Assembly: GCA_021732845.1 (NCBI GenBank)
Contig: JAKFUF010000032.1
Location: 1 to 60,358 of the forward strand
From: Planctomycetaceae bacterium
Lineage (GTDB): Bacteria > Planctomycetota > Planctomycetia > Planctomycetales > Planctomycetaceae
Direction: 5' to 3'
DNA length: 60,358 nucleotides
Shown: piece by piece, positions 19,061-27,238 of the stretch
Layout: each line of letters starts with the position of its first letter
Numbering within the stretch: position 1 is the first letter of the stretch
Notes under the pieces: generated by a model
What the model was told of the DNA's origin: nothing
Seen by the model: the letters and a program-made list of their open reading frames with translations, nothing else
The model's database searches: none
Program-made: the position numbers and the translations under genes

Positions 19061-19155
19061 AGGACAGGATTTAAAGGATGAAACAGGATCCGAAAGGATA
19101 TTCCCATTGCATGCTGGGACAAACAATCCTGTCCCATCCTCTATCCTACATCCTT
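19061..19155. repeat. Inverted repeat of ACAGGAT/ATCCTGT type between convergent genes
   Basis: The left arm has AGGACAGGAT, TTAAAGGATG and AAACAGGAT in series; the right arm (19126-19155) has ATCCTGTCCCATCC and TATCCTACATCC. The arms can fold back on each other. It fills the gap between the convergent DUF2784 and esterase genes and may end both transcripts. Repeats of this iterated form are scattered in many bacterial genomes. Confidence 0.65.
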
Positions 19156-19185
19156 ACACCACCTCCAACATGACACTCACAAAGT

Positions 19186-20115
19186 CTAGATCAGCTCCTT
19201 GAGTGCTGCCGCCACATCGCCGAAGGCTGCCTGGCCAGCATCGAACAAGTGGGCACGGCGCATAAAGTCGTGGATCTGCCCCTCGTAGCGCAGCAGCCGC
19301 GTCGGTACGCCGGCTTCGGTCAGCCGCCGGGCATATACATCGCCCTCGTCGTGCAGCGGGTCGTATTCCGCCGTAATGACAATGGTGGGCGGAAACCCCT
19401 GGAGGTTCTGCCTCCGCAGTGGTGAGGCTTCAGGGTGGGCACCGTCTTCGGGCTTGGGGAGATAATGCTTCCAGAACCAGGCCATCGTGTCCCGGGTCAG
19501 CATGTAGCCGTCTCCCATTTCCCGATAGGAATTGGTCTCCAAATTGAAGTCGAGGACGGGGTATTCCAGGATCATGGCCGCGACGGCGGGCTGCCCGTGC
19601 TGGTCCAAAGCCCGACCGGCGATCACCGCCGCCAAGCCACCGCCGGCGCTGTCTCCGCTGACGAGGATCGGTCCGTCCGCGGCACCCACTTCGGCCGCAT
19701 GCGTTGCGAGCCACTTCGTCGCCGCCCAGGCGTCCTCTGCCGGAATCGGAAACGGGTGTTCGGGGGCGAGGCGGTAGTCCACGGCGACCACCACCCGCTC
19801 CAGCGCCGCCGACAGCCGGCGGCATAATGGGTCGTGCGTGTCGCGGCTGCCCGTGACGAAACCGCCGCCGTGAAAATGGATGACAGGAGTCTTTGACGCG
19901 GCCGCGGGACCGGGAGAGTACACCCGCGCCGGCAGGTCACCCGCCGCGCCGGGCACAGTTCGATCCTGGACGTGGGCGAGGGGAAACGGCGTTCCAAACA
20001 CCGACAGCCGAATCATCCGCTCGCGGGCCTGGGCCGGCGTCAGGGAGGGGATCGGAGCCACGCCCGAAGCCTTCAACTGTGCGAGAAATGATTCAGCCTG
20101 GGGATGCAGCGGCAT
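19186..20115 (-). CDS. Alpha/beta hydrolase, hormone-sensitive-lipase type esterase
   Basis: A 309-residue protein from the ATG at 20115; thirteen upstream codons look unrelated. The oxyanion motif HGGG is at residues 82-85 (FHGGGFVTGS), the nucleophile is Ser156 in GDSAGG, and YRLAPEHPFP is the family block between them. EYDPLHDEGD carries the catalytic Asp and QIHDFMRRAH the His. No signal peptide is seen. It hydrolyses short-chain esters in characterised relatives; the physiological substrate is unknown. It lies 87 bp downstream of a small hypothetical gene on the same strand and could be the last gene of that transcript. Confidence 0.9.
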   Translation of the reverse strand: MPLHPQAESFLAQLKASGVAPIPSLTPAQARERMIRLSVFGTPFPLAHVQDRTVPGAAGDLPARVYSPGPAAASKTPVIHFHGGGFVTGSRDTHDPLCRRLSAALERVVVAVDYRLAPEHPFPIPAEDAWAATKWLATHAAEVGAADGPILVSGDSAGGGLAAVIAGRALDQHGQPAVAAMILEYPVLDFNLETNSYREMGDGYMLTRDTMAWFWKHYLPKPEDGAHPEASPLRRQNLQGFPPTIVITAEYDPLHDEGDVYARRLTEAGVPTRLLRYEGQIHDFMRRAHLFDAGQAAFGDVAAALKELI

Positions 20116-20202
20116 AACGATCCTGAATCTGAAATGTGGTTGTTCACACACCAATTAAAACGGTCTTGTCTAAATCTCAAGCGTTCGACGGCTTGTTCGC
20201 CG

Positions 20203-20616
20203 TCAGAGGTATTCGCCGAGTTCTCCGGCGATATCCGCCATCGATTGCAGGGAACTGCGCACGGCCGGATCACAAACGCCGTCTTCAATGGAACCGATCG
20301 GCTCCCCTTCGATCTGAACGTCCCAGTCGACGCCGAACTGTGCGGACAGTTCCTCAAGTTTGTCCAGCAGGTATTCGAGGTCGTTCCGTTCCGGCTGCCC
20401 CCGGGCTTCGACCTCGGCCTTCTCGGCGGGATCCGGCATGAGATTCAGTTTGCTCACGCCAAACAGTTTCTCTTGGAATCCAGGCATATCCAAAAAATGG
20501 ATCGGCTCGCAGAGCAGCCACGGCTGAGAGTTTGGCTTCAGGGCAGCGGAGAGGATCGCCCGCCGCGTTTCCGGGGTGAGATCCGACTGCGTGATGTATT
20601 CGATGGTGACGCCCAT
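20203..20616 (-). CDS. Small hypothetical protein downstream of a moaD-like gene
   Basis: A 137-residue soluble protein from the ATG at 20616 (MGVTIEYI). It is acidic with no signal peptide or membrane segment. TPETRRAILSAALKPNSQPW and LLDKLEELSAQFGVDWDVQI suggest an alpha/beta fold, but I recognise no family. It follows the MoaD-like gene by 61 bp on the same strand, so it is probably in one transcript with the FAD/Fe-S oxidoreductase. Confidence 0.6.
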   Translation of the reverse strand: MGVTIEYITQSDLTPETRRAILSAALKPNSQPWLLCEPIHFLDMPGFQEKLFGVSKLNLMPDPAEKAEVEARGQPERNDLEYLLDKLEELSAQFGVDWDVQIEGEPIGSIEDGVCDPAVRSSLQSMADIAGELGEYL

Positions 20617-20677
20617 GGGGGCTCCGCCGGAAAATGGTGCGACGAAGTGATGCTTCACAGCGCGAGCCGTGCCGCTG

Positions 20678-20923
20678 CTATCCGCCGCTGACCGGTGGGA
20701 AGCACGCCACCTCGGCATTTTCCGGCAGACGGCTATCGTCCGAGGCATACTCGTTGTTGACGGCAATTAGCAGGCTGGGCAGCAGGATGTTGAGGCTGGG
20801 GCACACCTTGGCGAGGCCGCTCCGCAGATCCACGACCCGCGCGGCGGGTGCCAGTTCCACCTCCAGCGCATCGGTGCCCGCCAGGTCTTTGGCGCGGGCG
20901 AAGAGTTTTACGGTTTGTTTCAT
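20678..20923 (-). CDS. MoaD/ThiS family sulfur-carrier protein
   Basis: An 81-residue ubiquitin-like protein from the ATG at 20923 (MKQTVKLFARAKDL). The C-terminus is FPPVSGG, with the terminal Gly-Gly needed for adenylation and thiocarboxylation. In molybdopterin synthase MoaD donates sulfur to the pterin precursor. The sequence VAVNNEYASDDSRLPENAEVA-type block is MoaD-like (here with ALLIAVNNEY context). Its start overlaps the stop of the FAD/Fe-S oxidoreductase by 4 bp (ATGA), so the two are translationally coupled. No other moa or thi gene is in the window, so the exact acceptor is not settled. Confidence 0.82.
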   Translation of the reverse strand: MKQTVKLFARAKDLAGTDALEVELAPAARVVDLRSGLAKVCPSLNILLPSLLIAVNNEYASDDSRLPENAEVACFPPVSGG

Positions 20924-23900
20924 GTCACCAGCCATTTGCGGCGCGAAGGTTTGAGTCGCTCACGGAGTTCCGGCATGAGCCCGTAGGCCAGGGCGAGCAG
21001 TTTCAGCGGGTGCAGTGTGGGTGTGGAGGTGCCCTGTTCCATCTGCATTTTGCAGCCACTGCATTCCGTCGAGCCCACGGACAGGTCTCCCGCGCGCATT
21101 CGGGAAATGAGCCCCCAGCCGATTTTGACCGACTCGCGAAAATGCTCGCGCGTCAGTCCATAAGTTCCGGCCATCCCCGAACAGCCCTCTTCGATGTTAT
21201 GAATCTGCAGGTCCGGAATCAAACTGAGCAGGTTTCGCAACGGCGTGCCCACGCCCAGTGCCTTGAGATGGCATGGGGTGTGATACCCCACGTGCAGGTT
21301 CAGCGATTGAAAGTCCCGCCGTAACCGGCCGGCCTTGTACAACTGCTCCAGCAACGTCCCGGCCTCCACGACGCGGGAAGCCACGAGTTCGGCATCCGGG
21401 TGGTTGAGCAGCATCGGATACTCCTGCCGCAGCGCGACGGCGGCCGTGGGCTCCGTGCAGACGATCGTGCAGCCTTCGCGGGCAAAGTCGGCAAGTTCGC
21501 GGATGTTCAGTTCGGCGGCTTCGCGGGCTCCTTCCAGGTCGCCCGACGAGATCATCGCCATGCCGCTGGGCCCCTGCCCCGGCGGGATATGGACGCCGAT
21601 CCGGTGGTGATTCAGGATGGCGAGCAGGGCCAGACCGAGTTCGGGATCGTGAAAGTTCGCATAGTGGTCGATGAAATAGATCACCGGCTTCACGTCGGCC
21701 CGGATGACCGGCCGCTGCAGGAACTCCGGGCGGACGATCCGCATCAGCGGTCGGCGGGCGAATGGCGGCAGCTTGCGGTGCCGCGCGATGCCGAACAGCT
21801 TCTCAAACAGCCACCGCGCGATGGGGTTGTTCATGGCCCAGTTGGCGGGGCTCGACAGGGCGCTGCCCAGCAGGCCAAACGAGTGCGCCTGGGCCAGAAC
21901 CCAGTCCGTGCCGCTCAGTCCGTGAGCAGCCACATACGCCGCCTTGGCTTCGATCATCATCTGTGGAATGTTGACATTGGGCGGACACTCCAACTGGCAC
22001 TGCTTGCAGTTGAAACACAGATCTGCCACCTGCTTGAACTCCGGCGAACCGAGTTCGTCGGCCGGCAGCGTGCCGGTCAGCACCTGCCGGATCAGGTTCG
22101 CCTTGGCGCGGGGGGTCGCGGCTTCCGAAGGGTCAATGCGGAACAACGGGCACATCCGCAGCTCCGGCTCCTGCGTGCGGCAGCGGCCGCAGCCGTTGCA
22201 GCGGGCGGCCTGCTGCAGCAGTTCATCCGGCTTCCATTTCAACTGGAGCGTGACCGGTTCCGGGGGCAGCACCGGGGGCGGACGCAGGTTGCGAATGGTC
22301 AGATGCGGGTCATCGTTGATGACCTTGCCGGGGTTCAGCAGATTGTCGGGGTCGAACAATTCCTTGACCTGCCGGAACACGTCATACAGCGGGCCGTATT
22401 GGGCACTGACAAACGCCGTCCGCGACAGCCCCGTGCCATGCTCGCCGGAGATGGTGCCGCCTACCTGGAACACCGCCTGATACAGATCCTCGGCAATCTC
22501 CTCGAGTTGGTGTGCATTCTCGGGCGTGGGGATGTCGAGAAACGGCCGGATGTGGATCTGACCCGTGGCTGCGTGCGCGTACAGCGACGAAATCACCTTG
22601 TGCTTCTGCAGCACACTGCGGGACAGCACCAGAAATTCCTGCATCGACTCGGGTGGAATCGCCAGGTCCTCCACGAACGGCAGCGGCCGCTTTTGCCCCT
22701 GCATCCGGGTCAAAAGTGGCACGACGCGTTCGGGCAGCGACCACAAAAACTCGACCTCCGCCGGCGTGTAGGCTTCATGAATTTTCACCGACAGGTCGGG
22801 AAGCCCCTTGATGCAGGCGATGACCTGCCGGATCCGGTCTTCGATCTGGCCTGACGAGAACCCCGTCTGCTCCACGATCAGCGCCGCTTCGGCATCGGCA
22901 GGGATCAATTCGGAAAAGGTCTCGTCGGCCTCGCGGGCGAGCGACAACAGCCTCCGGTCCAAAAGGTCGCACGCGCTGGGCTGCAGCACGCTGATCGACT
23001 GCACGGCCCGGACGGCGGCCTCCATTTGCCCGAACAGCAGCAGCACCACGCCGCGATGGGCTGGCAGCGCGGTGGTATGCAGGGTCGCGCCGGTAAAGAT
23101 CCCCAGCGTGCCCTCTGAACCCACGAGCATTCGTGCCAGGTGCAGCGTTTGCCCTTCCAGCACGCCCCGCAGATGGTAACCACAGCGGTTCCGCAGCAGC
23201 GGCGGCTGATGCCGGGCGATCAATTCCGCGTTGTTCTGGATCAGCCGGGCCAGCCGCCGCACGAGTGTCTGGCGGACGGCATCGCCGCGAGCCGTCTCGG
23301 TGCGGATGATGCCCGAACCATCCGTGGCGCTCGCCAGACTGTTGACCAGGGGCAGCGCCGATGGCCCGGCCTCGACACTCTCCGAACCGACCTCCAGGAT
23401 GTCTCCACTGGCGAGCACGAGTTCCAGGCTGCCGACATGGTCGCGGGTGGAGCCCACCCGCACCGAATGCGAACCCGCGGCGTCGAGAGCCAGCATGCTG
23501 CCGACGGTGGTCACGCTGGCCCCCGAGGGATCCGGAGCAAAATAGCGCCCGGCTTGTGCGAGGGTACGGTTCAAACTACTCAGCACCACCCCCGGCTGCA
23601 CCCGGACCGTGTCCTCGCCGATCCATTCGATTTGCCGCATGTGCCTGGAGAAGTCGAGAATCAGGCCGCCACCGAGGGATTCTCCGGCGAGACCAGTTCC
23701 GGCCCCGCGGGCGATCACCGGCAGCTTCTCTCCCGCCGCGTACTTCAGGACAGCGACCACATCCTCGCGGTGCTTGGGATACACAATCCCCAGCGGCGGC
23801 ACCTGGTACAGGCTGCCATCGGTGGCATACATCGCCACCGCCAGCGGATCGCACTGCAAATCGCCCTGCAGGAGCCCCTTGAGATCCTCGACAATACTGG

Positions 23901-24000
23901 CCCGCTGCTCATCCACGCGATGGAAGTCCGTGACGAATGGCGTCTCAACAGTGGGAAGGATGGTGACGTTTGGATCGGTGTCATTCCATCTTAGCGGCAC
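20920..24000 (-). CDS. FAD-linked oxidase fused to Fe-S (CCG) domain, GlcD-GlcF like
   Basis: A 1026-residue fusion. The N-terminal half is a VAO-type FAD domain: PVIARGAGTGLAGESLGGG (about 94-112) and DPSGASVTTVGSMLALDAAG bind FAD, and ISGEHGTGLSR is the C-terminal FAD-oxidase block. Near residue 600 a ferredoxin module starts, CNGCGRCRTQEPELRMCP, with a second cluster CFNCKQCQLECPP near 660. Two CCG-type domains follow (HVGYHTPCHLKALG and EEGCSGMAGTYGL). The design matches large D-2-hydroxyacid dehydrogenases (D-lactate, D-2-hydroxyglutarate, glycolate). The substrate is not determined. The start is GTG at 24000, without a clear ribosome site, so it is uncertain. It overlaps the MoaD-like gene by 4 bp. 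Confidence 0.88.
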   Translation of the reverse strand: MPLRWNDTDPNVTILPTVETPFVTDFHRVDEQRASIVEDLKGLLQGDLQCDPLAVAMYATDGSLYQVPPLGIVYPKHREDVVAVLKYAAGEKLPVIARGAGTGLAGESLGGGLILDFSRHMRQIEWIGEDTVRVQPGVVLSSLNRTLAQAGRYFAPDPSGASVTTVGSMLALDAAGSHSVRVGSTRDHVGSLELVLASGDILEVGSESVEAGPSALPLVNSLASATDGSGIIRTETARGDAVRQTLVRRLARLIQNNAELIARHQPPLLRNRCGYHLRGVLEGQTLHLARMLVGSEGTLGIFTGATLHTTALPAHRGVVLLLFGQMEAAVRAVQSISVLQPSACDLLDRRLLSLAREADETFSELIPADAEAALIVEQTGFSSGQIEDRIRQVIACIKGLPDLSVKIHEAYTPAEVEFLWSLPERVVPLLTRMQGQKRPLPFVEDLAIPPESMQEFLVLSRSVLQKHKVISSLYAHAATGQIHIRPFLDIPTPENAHQLEEIAEDLYQAVFQVGGTISGEHGTGLSRTAFVSAQYGPLYDVFRQVKELFDPDNLLNPGKVINDDPHLTIRNLRPPPVLPPEPVTLQLKWKPDELLQQAARCNGCGRCRTQEPELRMCPLFRIDPSEAATPRAKANLIRQVLTGTLPADELGSPEFKQVADLCFNCKQCQLECPPNVNIPQMMIEAKAAYVAAHGLSGTDWVLAQAHSFGLLGSALSSPANWAMNNPIARWLFEKLFGIARHRKLPPFARRPLMRIVRPEFLQRPVIRADVKPVIYFIDHYANFHDPELGLALLAILNHHRIGVHIPPGQGPSGMAMISSGDLEGAREAAELNIRELADFAREGCTIVCTEPTAAVALRQEYPMLLNHPDAELVASRVVEAGTLLEQLYKAGRLRRDFQSLNLHVGYHTPCHLKALGVGTPLRNLLSLIPDLQIHNIEEGCSGMAGTYGLTREHFRESVKIGWGLISRMRAGDLSVGSTECSGCKMQMEQGTSTPTLHPLKLLALAYGLMPELRERLKPSRRKWLVT

Positions 24001-24154
24001 GTGGCTCGGAAAACACCAAAAACCACGGCTTCGGCAGGGACGACCGGGTTTTCAAGCTGACCCATCTTGTCGGCGGCGGGGCATGTGGCTAACAGTTTAG
24101 CCTGTGCCGGCATTCGCCTGGAATCCAGCCACATCATGGAAAACGGAGTCGACA

Positions 24155-24564
24155 ATGGGAGATCAGGGCAACACGTCGCTCGGCGGATGTGAACTGCCGA
24201 ATCCAGAGGGCAAGAGTTCCAAGGGCCGGAAGACGGCCGCATCAACGGGCAGGATGGGAGCGTCGGACCCCGCGTTTGAGGCACCGCCTCCGGCACCGGT
24301 CGATTTGCCTACGAGGGCCTGGACCGAACCATTCACGACAAGGCTCGCCTGGGGATCTTGACATCACTGGTGGCCAACCCCGAGGGGCTGCTGTTCATTG
24401 AGCTGCGCGGTGTGTGTTCGCTGACGGATGGAAATCTGAGCCGCCATCTGCATCTGCTCCACGAGGCCGGGTTCGTGGAAGTCTGGAAGCGAATTCATTT
24501 GAAGCGGCCCCAGACCCTGTGCCGGCTGACCGATGGCGGGCTGCAGCGGCTGCTGACCTATTAA
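24155..24564 (+). pseudogene. Winged-helix transcriptional regulator (HTH_34-like), frameshifted
   Basis: Two overlapping frames together give one recognisable gene. From ATG 24155 the first frame reads a low-complexity leader ending EAPPPAPVDL and then loses family similarity. The next frame, from about 24304, reads FAYEGLDRTIHDKARLGIL, SLVANPEGLLFIELRGVCSL, TDGNLSRHLHLLHEAGFVEV and RPQTLCRLTDGG. That is the winged-helix domain of a planctomycete regulator family. A stop (24277-24279) and no ATG or GTG precede it in its own frame. Adding one T in GATTTGCC (24302-24309) would join the frames. The protein also stops early (LLTY) compared with relatives as I recall them. It is a decayed gene or a sequencing error. 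Confidence 0.7.
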
Positions 24565-24603
24565 CACATTGGCTCGCCAGAGCCCCGTGACATTACGGTT
24601 GAG

Positions 24604-25632
24604 TCACTGGTCATGGCGTGGCTGCACAGTGACTGCGAGCTTATTTTCATCGCGAACGACGGTGAACTGCACCGGCTGAGCCACGGGCAGGCGGGACAGC
24701 ATATGGTGCAGGTCGTCGATTGAGGCCACGACGCGTTCGTTTGCGGCCACGATCAAATCGCCTGGTTGCAGACCGCTTTCGCCGGCGGGTCCACGGGGAT
24801 CGACTTCGACCACGGCGATCGCCCGGTCTGTGAGCAGATCCAGTTCACGAACCAGTCCCCGAGGCACAGGCACGACCGTGGCGCTGATTCCCAAGGATGC
24901 CCGGCGAACCCAGCCATGTTTCAGGAGTTCGCCGACGACCCATCGGGCGGTCGCCACGGGCACGGCAAATCCCAGCCCCTGTGCCATCACGACTGCGGCG
25001 GTGTTGATGCCGATCACCCGGCCGCGTGAATCGACCAGAGGGCCGCCGGAATTGCCGGGGTTGAGCGGGGCGGTGTGCTGCAGGACCTCTTCAATAAGCC
25101 GGCCGCTCTCGCCGCGCATGGCGCGGCCGACGGCACTGAGCACACCGGTCGAGACGGTCGATTGGAAGCCAAGCGGGTTGCCCATGGCGATCACCAACTG
25201 CCCGACGCGCAACGTCGTCGAGTCGCCCATCGGGGCGAACGGCAGGTCGCGGGCCGCCAGCCGGACCAGAGCCAGGTCGGTCGCCGGATCATCTCCGACG
25301 ACATCGACATCGAGTTGGTCGCCCTCCTGAGTGATCGCCAGCATCCGCTCGCGGCCATGCACCACGTGGCTGTTGGTCAGGGCGTAGCCATCGGCCGTGA
25401 TGAGAAATCCGGAACCTTGGCCGCCGCGATTGACTCCGCGTGGCGCAGTCAGGCTGACGACCGTGGGGCTGATTGTTTCCACGACATTCACGACTGCCTG
25501 CGAATAGGCGTCGAGAATATTTGCTTCGCTCGCGGCGGCAGTCGCGGCCGGAGTGACCGGAGCCAAATTGGAAACACCCTCGGGGTCCGACAGCGGCCGC
25601 GGTCGTTCGAACCAGAATTCTGAAGTGGACAT
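24604..25632 (-). CDS. HtrA/DegP-like serine protease with one PDZ domain
   Basis: A 342-residue trypsin-fold protease. The triad is His89 (LTNSHVVHG), Asp119 (DPATDLALVR) and Ser195 (LNPGNSGGPL). One PDZ domain follows (about residues 235-335: DPRGPAGESGLQPGDLIV). Relatives normally act in the periplasm on misfolded proteins. Here no signal peptide or membrane anchor is visible at the N-terminus (MSTSEFWFERPRPLSDPEG), so it may be cytoplasmic or the true start may differ. It lies 235 bp downstream of a small hypothetical gene and is probably transcribed alone. Confidence 0.9.
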   Translation of the reverse strand: MSTSEFWFERPRPLSDPEGVSNLAPVTPAATAAASEANILDAYSQAVVNVVETISPTVVSLTAPRGVNRGGQGSGFLITADGYALTNSHVVHGRERMLAITQEGDQLDVDVVGDDPATDLALVRLAARDLPFAPMGDSTTLRVGQLVIAMGNPLGFQSTVSTGVLSAVGRAMRGESGRLIEEVLQHTAPLNPGNSGGPLVDSRGRVIGINTAAVVMAQGLGFAVPVATARWVVGELLKHGWVRRASLGISATVVPVPRGLVRELDLLTDRAIAVVEVDPRGPAGESGLQPGDLIVAANERVVASIDDLHHMLSRLPVAQPVQFTVVRDENKLAVTVQPRHDQ

Positions 25633-25867
25633 GGCAGCACTTTCGCAAATATGTGCCGGATCTTGGCGCGTAACACCACGGCAGGGTCAGCAAACTGACC
25701 GGAATGTCTGGGACCTGGAGAAGAACCCGCGACAGGCGGATCTGCGGGAATTCTATACCGGACGGTACGGAGATCAAGGGGCGCGGCGGCCCAACGTTGC
25801 GGCGAGCGCTCGAGTTAGGCGAGGCGGCGATTGATGTATCTGCGAGCTGATAATGCACCGTGAGGTA

Positions 25868-26434
25868 TTAAATTGGATGATTGGTGGGCAAAGATGGCTC
25901 AACCGAGAAATACAAGATGTAACCCCACTGCACCGATTGCTTATGAGCAATTGATGCTGACACGGAGGCCCCTTCCTCAAGCCGCTCCCATTCCGAATGA
26001 CTGACAGCGCACTGCCGAGGTAGATCGTTTTTGACAACAGTGTCCAGTGTGGCAATCACGCCTGTAAGAAATGGTTCTGTTTCTTGTCGGCAGATGCACC
26101 CCCATTCAAGCTTACGTTCAACTCGGACAAACAGCTCACTACCAACTCGGGCCTGTTCCTGGGCTGCCAACCAACCTTGGTGCCGCTGCTCCCGAGCAGT
26201 TCGCTCTTCTGCGGAGAATTCGCTGAACAAATAACCGTCGCCAGTGTCACGAACCACGTACACGTCGACGGTGTTTCCGATTCCGGCGTCTGCATCAGGC
26301 GAACGATCCCATTCTGCTGTTGAACGAGACATCTCCGGAACGCGAAGTTCGCCGAACCGACTGTCAGGGTGCTGGAGGACAAACCCCAAGTCGAACCGGC
26401 TCTTAATGACCGCGCGCACGGGTAGTTCCGCCAT
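25868..26434 (-). CDS. Hypothetical protein downstream of the S24-like gene
   Basis: A 188-residue soluble protein from the ATG at 26434, with AAGGA nine bases upstream. I do not recognise a family. The middle (VDVYVVRDTGDGYLFSEFSA) resembles a beta-barrel strand pattern like that of S1-type domains, followed by a charged helix (ERTAREQRHQGWLAAQEQA) and another beta-rich stretch. It lies 50 bp after the S24-like gene on the same strand, so the two are probably expressed together. Confidence 0.55.
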   Translation of the reverse strand: MAELPVRAVIKSRFDLGFVLQHPDSRFGELRVPEMSRSTAEWDRSPDADAGIGNTVDVYVVRDTGDGYLFSEFSAEERTAREQRHQGWLAAQEQARVGSELFVRVERKLEWGCICRQETEPFLTGVIATLDTVVKNDLPRQCAVSHSEWERLEEGASVSASIAHKQSVQWGYILYFSVEPSLPTNHPI

Positions 26435-26484
26435 CAGGGTGCGTCCTTTAATTCCTTCTGCTGTAGAACGTGCGGCCTTAGCGT

Positions 26485-26781
26485 TCACTCCACGCGAATC
26501 AGCCGGCCGTAGATCGCGTTTCGGCCGACCCAGCCGTTGATGTGTCCCTTGTTGTTGCCGATCTGAAACCGCTCGCCCTGAATGGCTTTCACGATGTGCA
26601 GGTACTGCTGGCCACCGGCCTTGCACAGGACGATGTCATTGACTTGGACGGACTCGTGAATTGGCTCCACGGTACAAAGCTGACCCGATTCAATCCGCCC
26701 CTGCATGGAGTTTCCCCGCGGGCGAAACTGCACCGTCTCTCCCGCCTGCAATTTCGCAATGTAAGCTGAGGCCCAGCCCAT
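26485..26781 (-). CDS. Small S24/S26-like protein with Ser-Lys dyad
   Basis: A 98-residue protein from the ATG at 26781, preceded by GGAG; a TTG at 26796 is the alternative start. It consists of a LexA/signal-peptidase-like beta fold alone, with no DNA-binding domain or membrane anchor. RPRGNSMQGRI contains the likely nucleophile Ser25 and YLHIVKAI the likely general base Lys65, in the spacing of S24/S26 Ser-Lys dyads. NDIVLCKAGG and GRLIRVE are further strands of that fold. It may be a processing peptidase or a peptidase-like protein. The nearby genes (VOC, hypothetical) do not reveal a substrate. Confidence 0.6.
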   Translation of the reverse strand: MGWASAYIAKLQAGETVQFRPRGNSMQGRIESGQLCTVEPIHESVQVNDIVLCKAGGQQYLHIVKAIQGERFQIGNNKGHINGWVGRNAIYGRLIRVE

Positions 26782-26811
26782 CAGGCGCTCCGTCAAAGGA
26801 TGTTATGAGTG

Positions 26812-27195
26812 TCAGGGGTCGGTTGTGGAATGCAGGGCAATGCGGTTGCCCTCGCTGTCGAGGAGGACGGCGCGAAATCCGTGGGGACCAATCGGATGGA
26901 CTGGCTGAAGGATTTTTCCGCCATGCCGTTCCGCGATGTCAACCGCATCGCGGATCCGGCCATTGGCATTGAAGTACACCAGGATCCCCACCGCACTGAT
27001 TTCCTCGGGCTTTAGGACCAGGCAGCCGCCATTGCCGTCGGCATGCGCCAGGACGCCAAAGGATGTTGTGCCAAACTGTTCCTTGTGGACCGCAATCGCC
27101 AGCACCGCGGAGTAGAACTCCGCGGCGCGATCCAGATCCGCAACCGGGACGTCGAACCAGACCGCTCGATTGTGGGTGGAGTTGAAATCGCTCAT
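26812..27195 (-). CDS. VOC family protein (glyoxalase/bleomycin-resistance fold)
   Basis: A 127-residue single-domain VOC protein. The first beta-alpha-beta unit is AVWFDVPVADLDRAAEFYSA, and the second is AVGILVYFNANGRIRDAVDI followed by HGGKILQPVHPIGPHGFRAV and DSEGNRIALHS. That last block is the usual end of the fold with the metal-site Glu. The family includes glyoxalases, dioxygenases and drug-binding proteins, so the reaction cannot be assigned. It sits 43 bp from the sulfatase and 30 bp from the S24-like gene, all minus strand. Confidence 0.82.
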   Translation of the reverse strand: MSDFNSTHNRAVWFDVPVADLDRAAEFYSAVLAIAVHKEQFGTTSFGVLAHADGNGGCLVLKPEEISAVGILVYFNANGRIRDAVDIAERHGGKILQPVHPIGPHGFRAVLLDSEGNRIALHSTTDP

Positions 27196-27238
27196 CGCCG
27201 TCTCCCGTGTGCCGTGTTCTCAGAACAGGATCATAACT

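Noticed and set aside
21400-22854. 484-codon open frame on the plus strand
   Set aside because: Antisense to the FAD/Fe-S oxidoreductase; no domain is recognisable.
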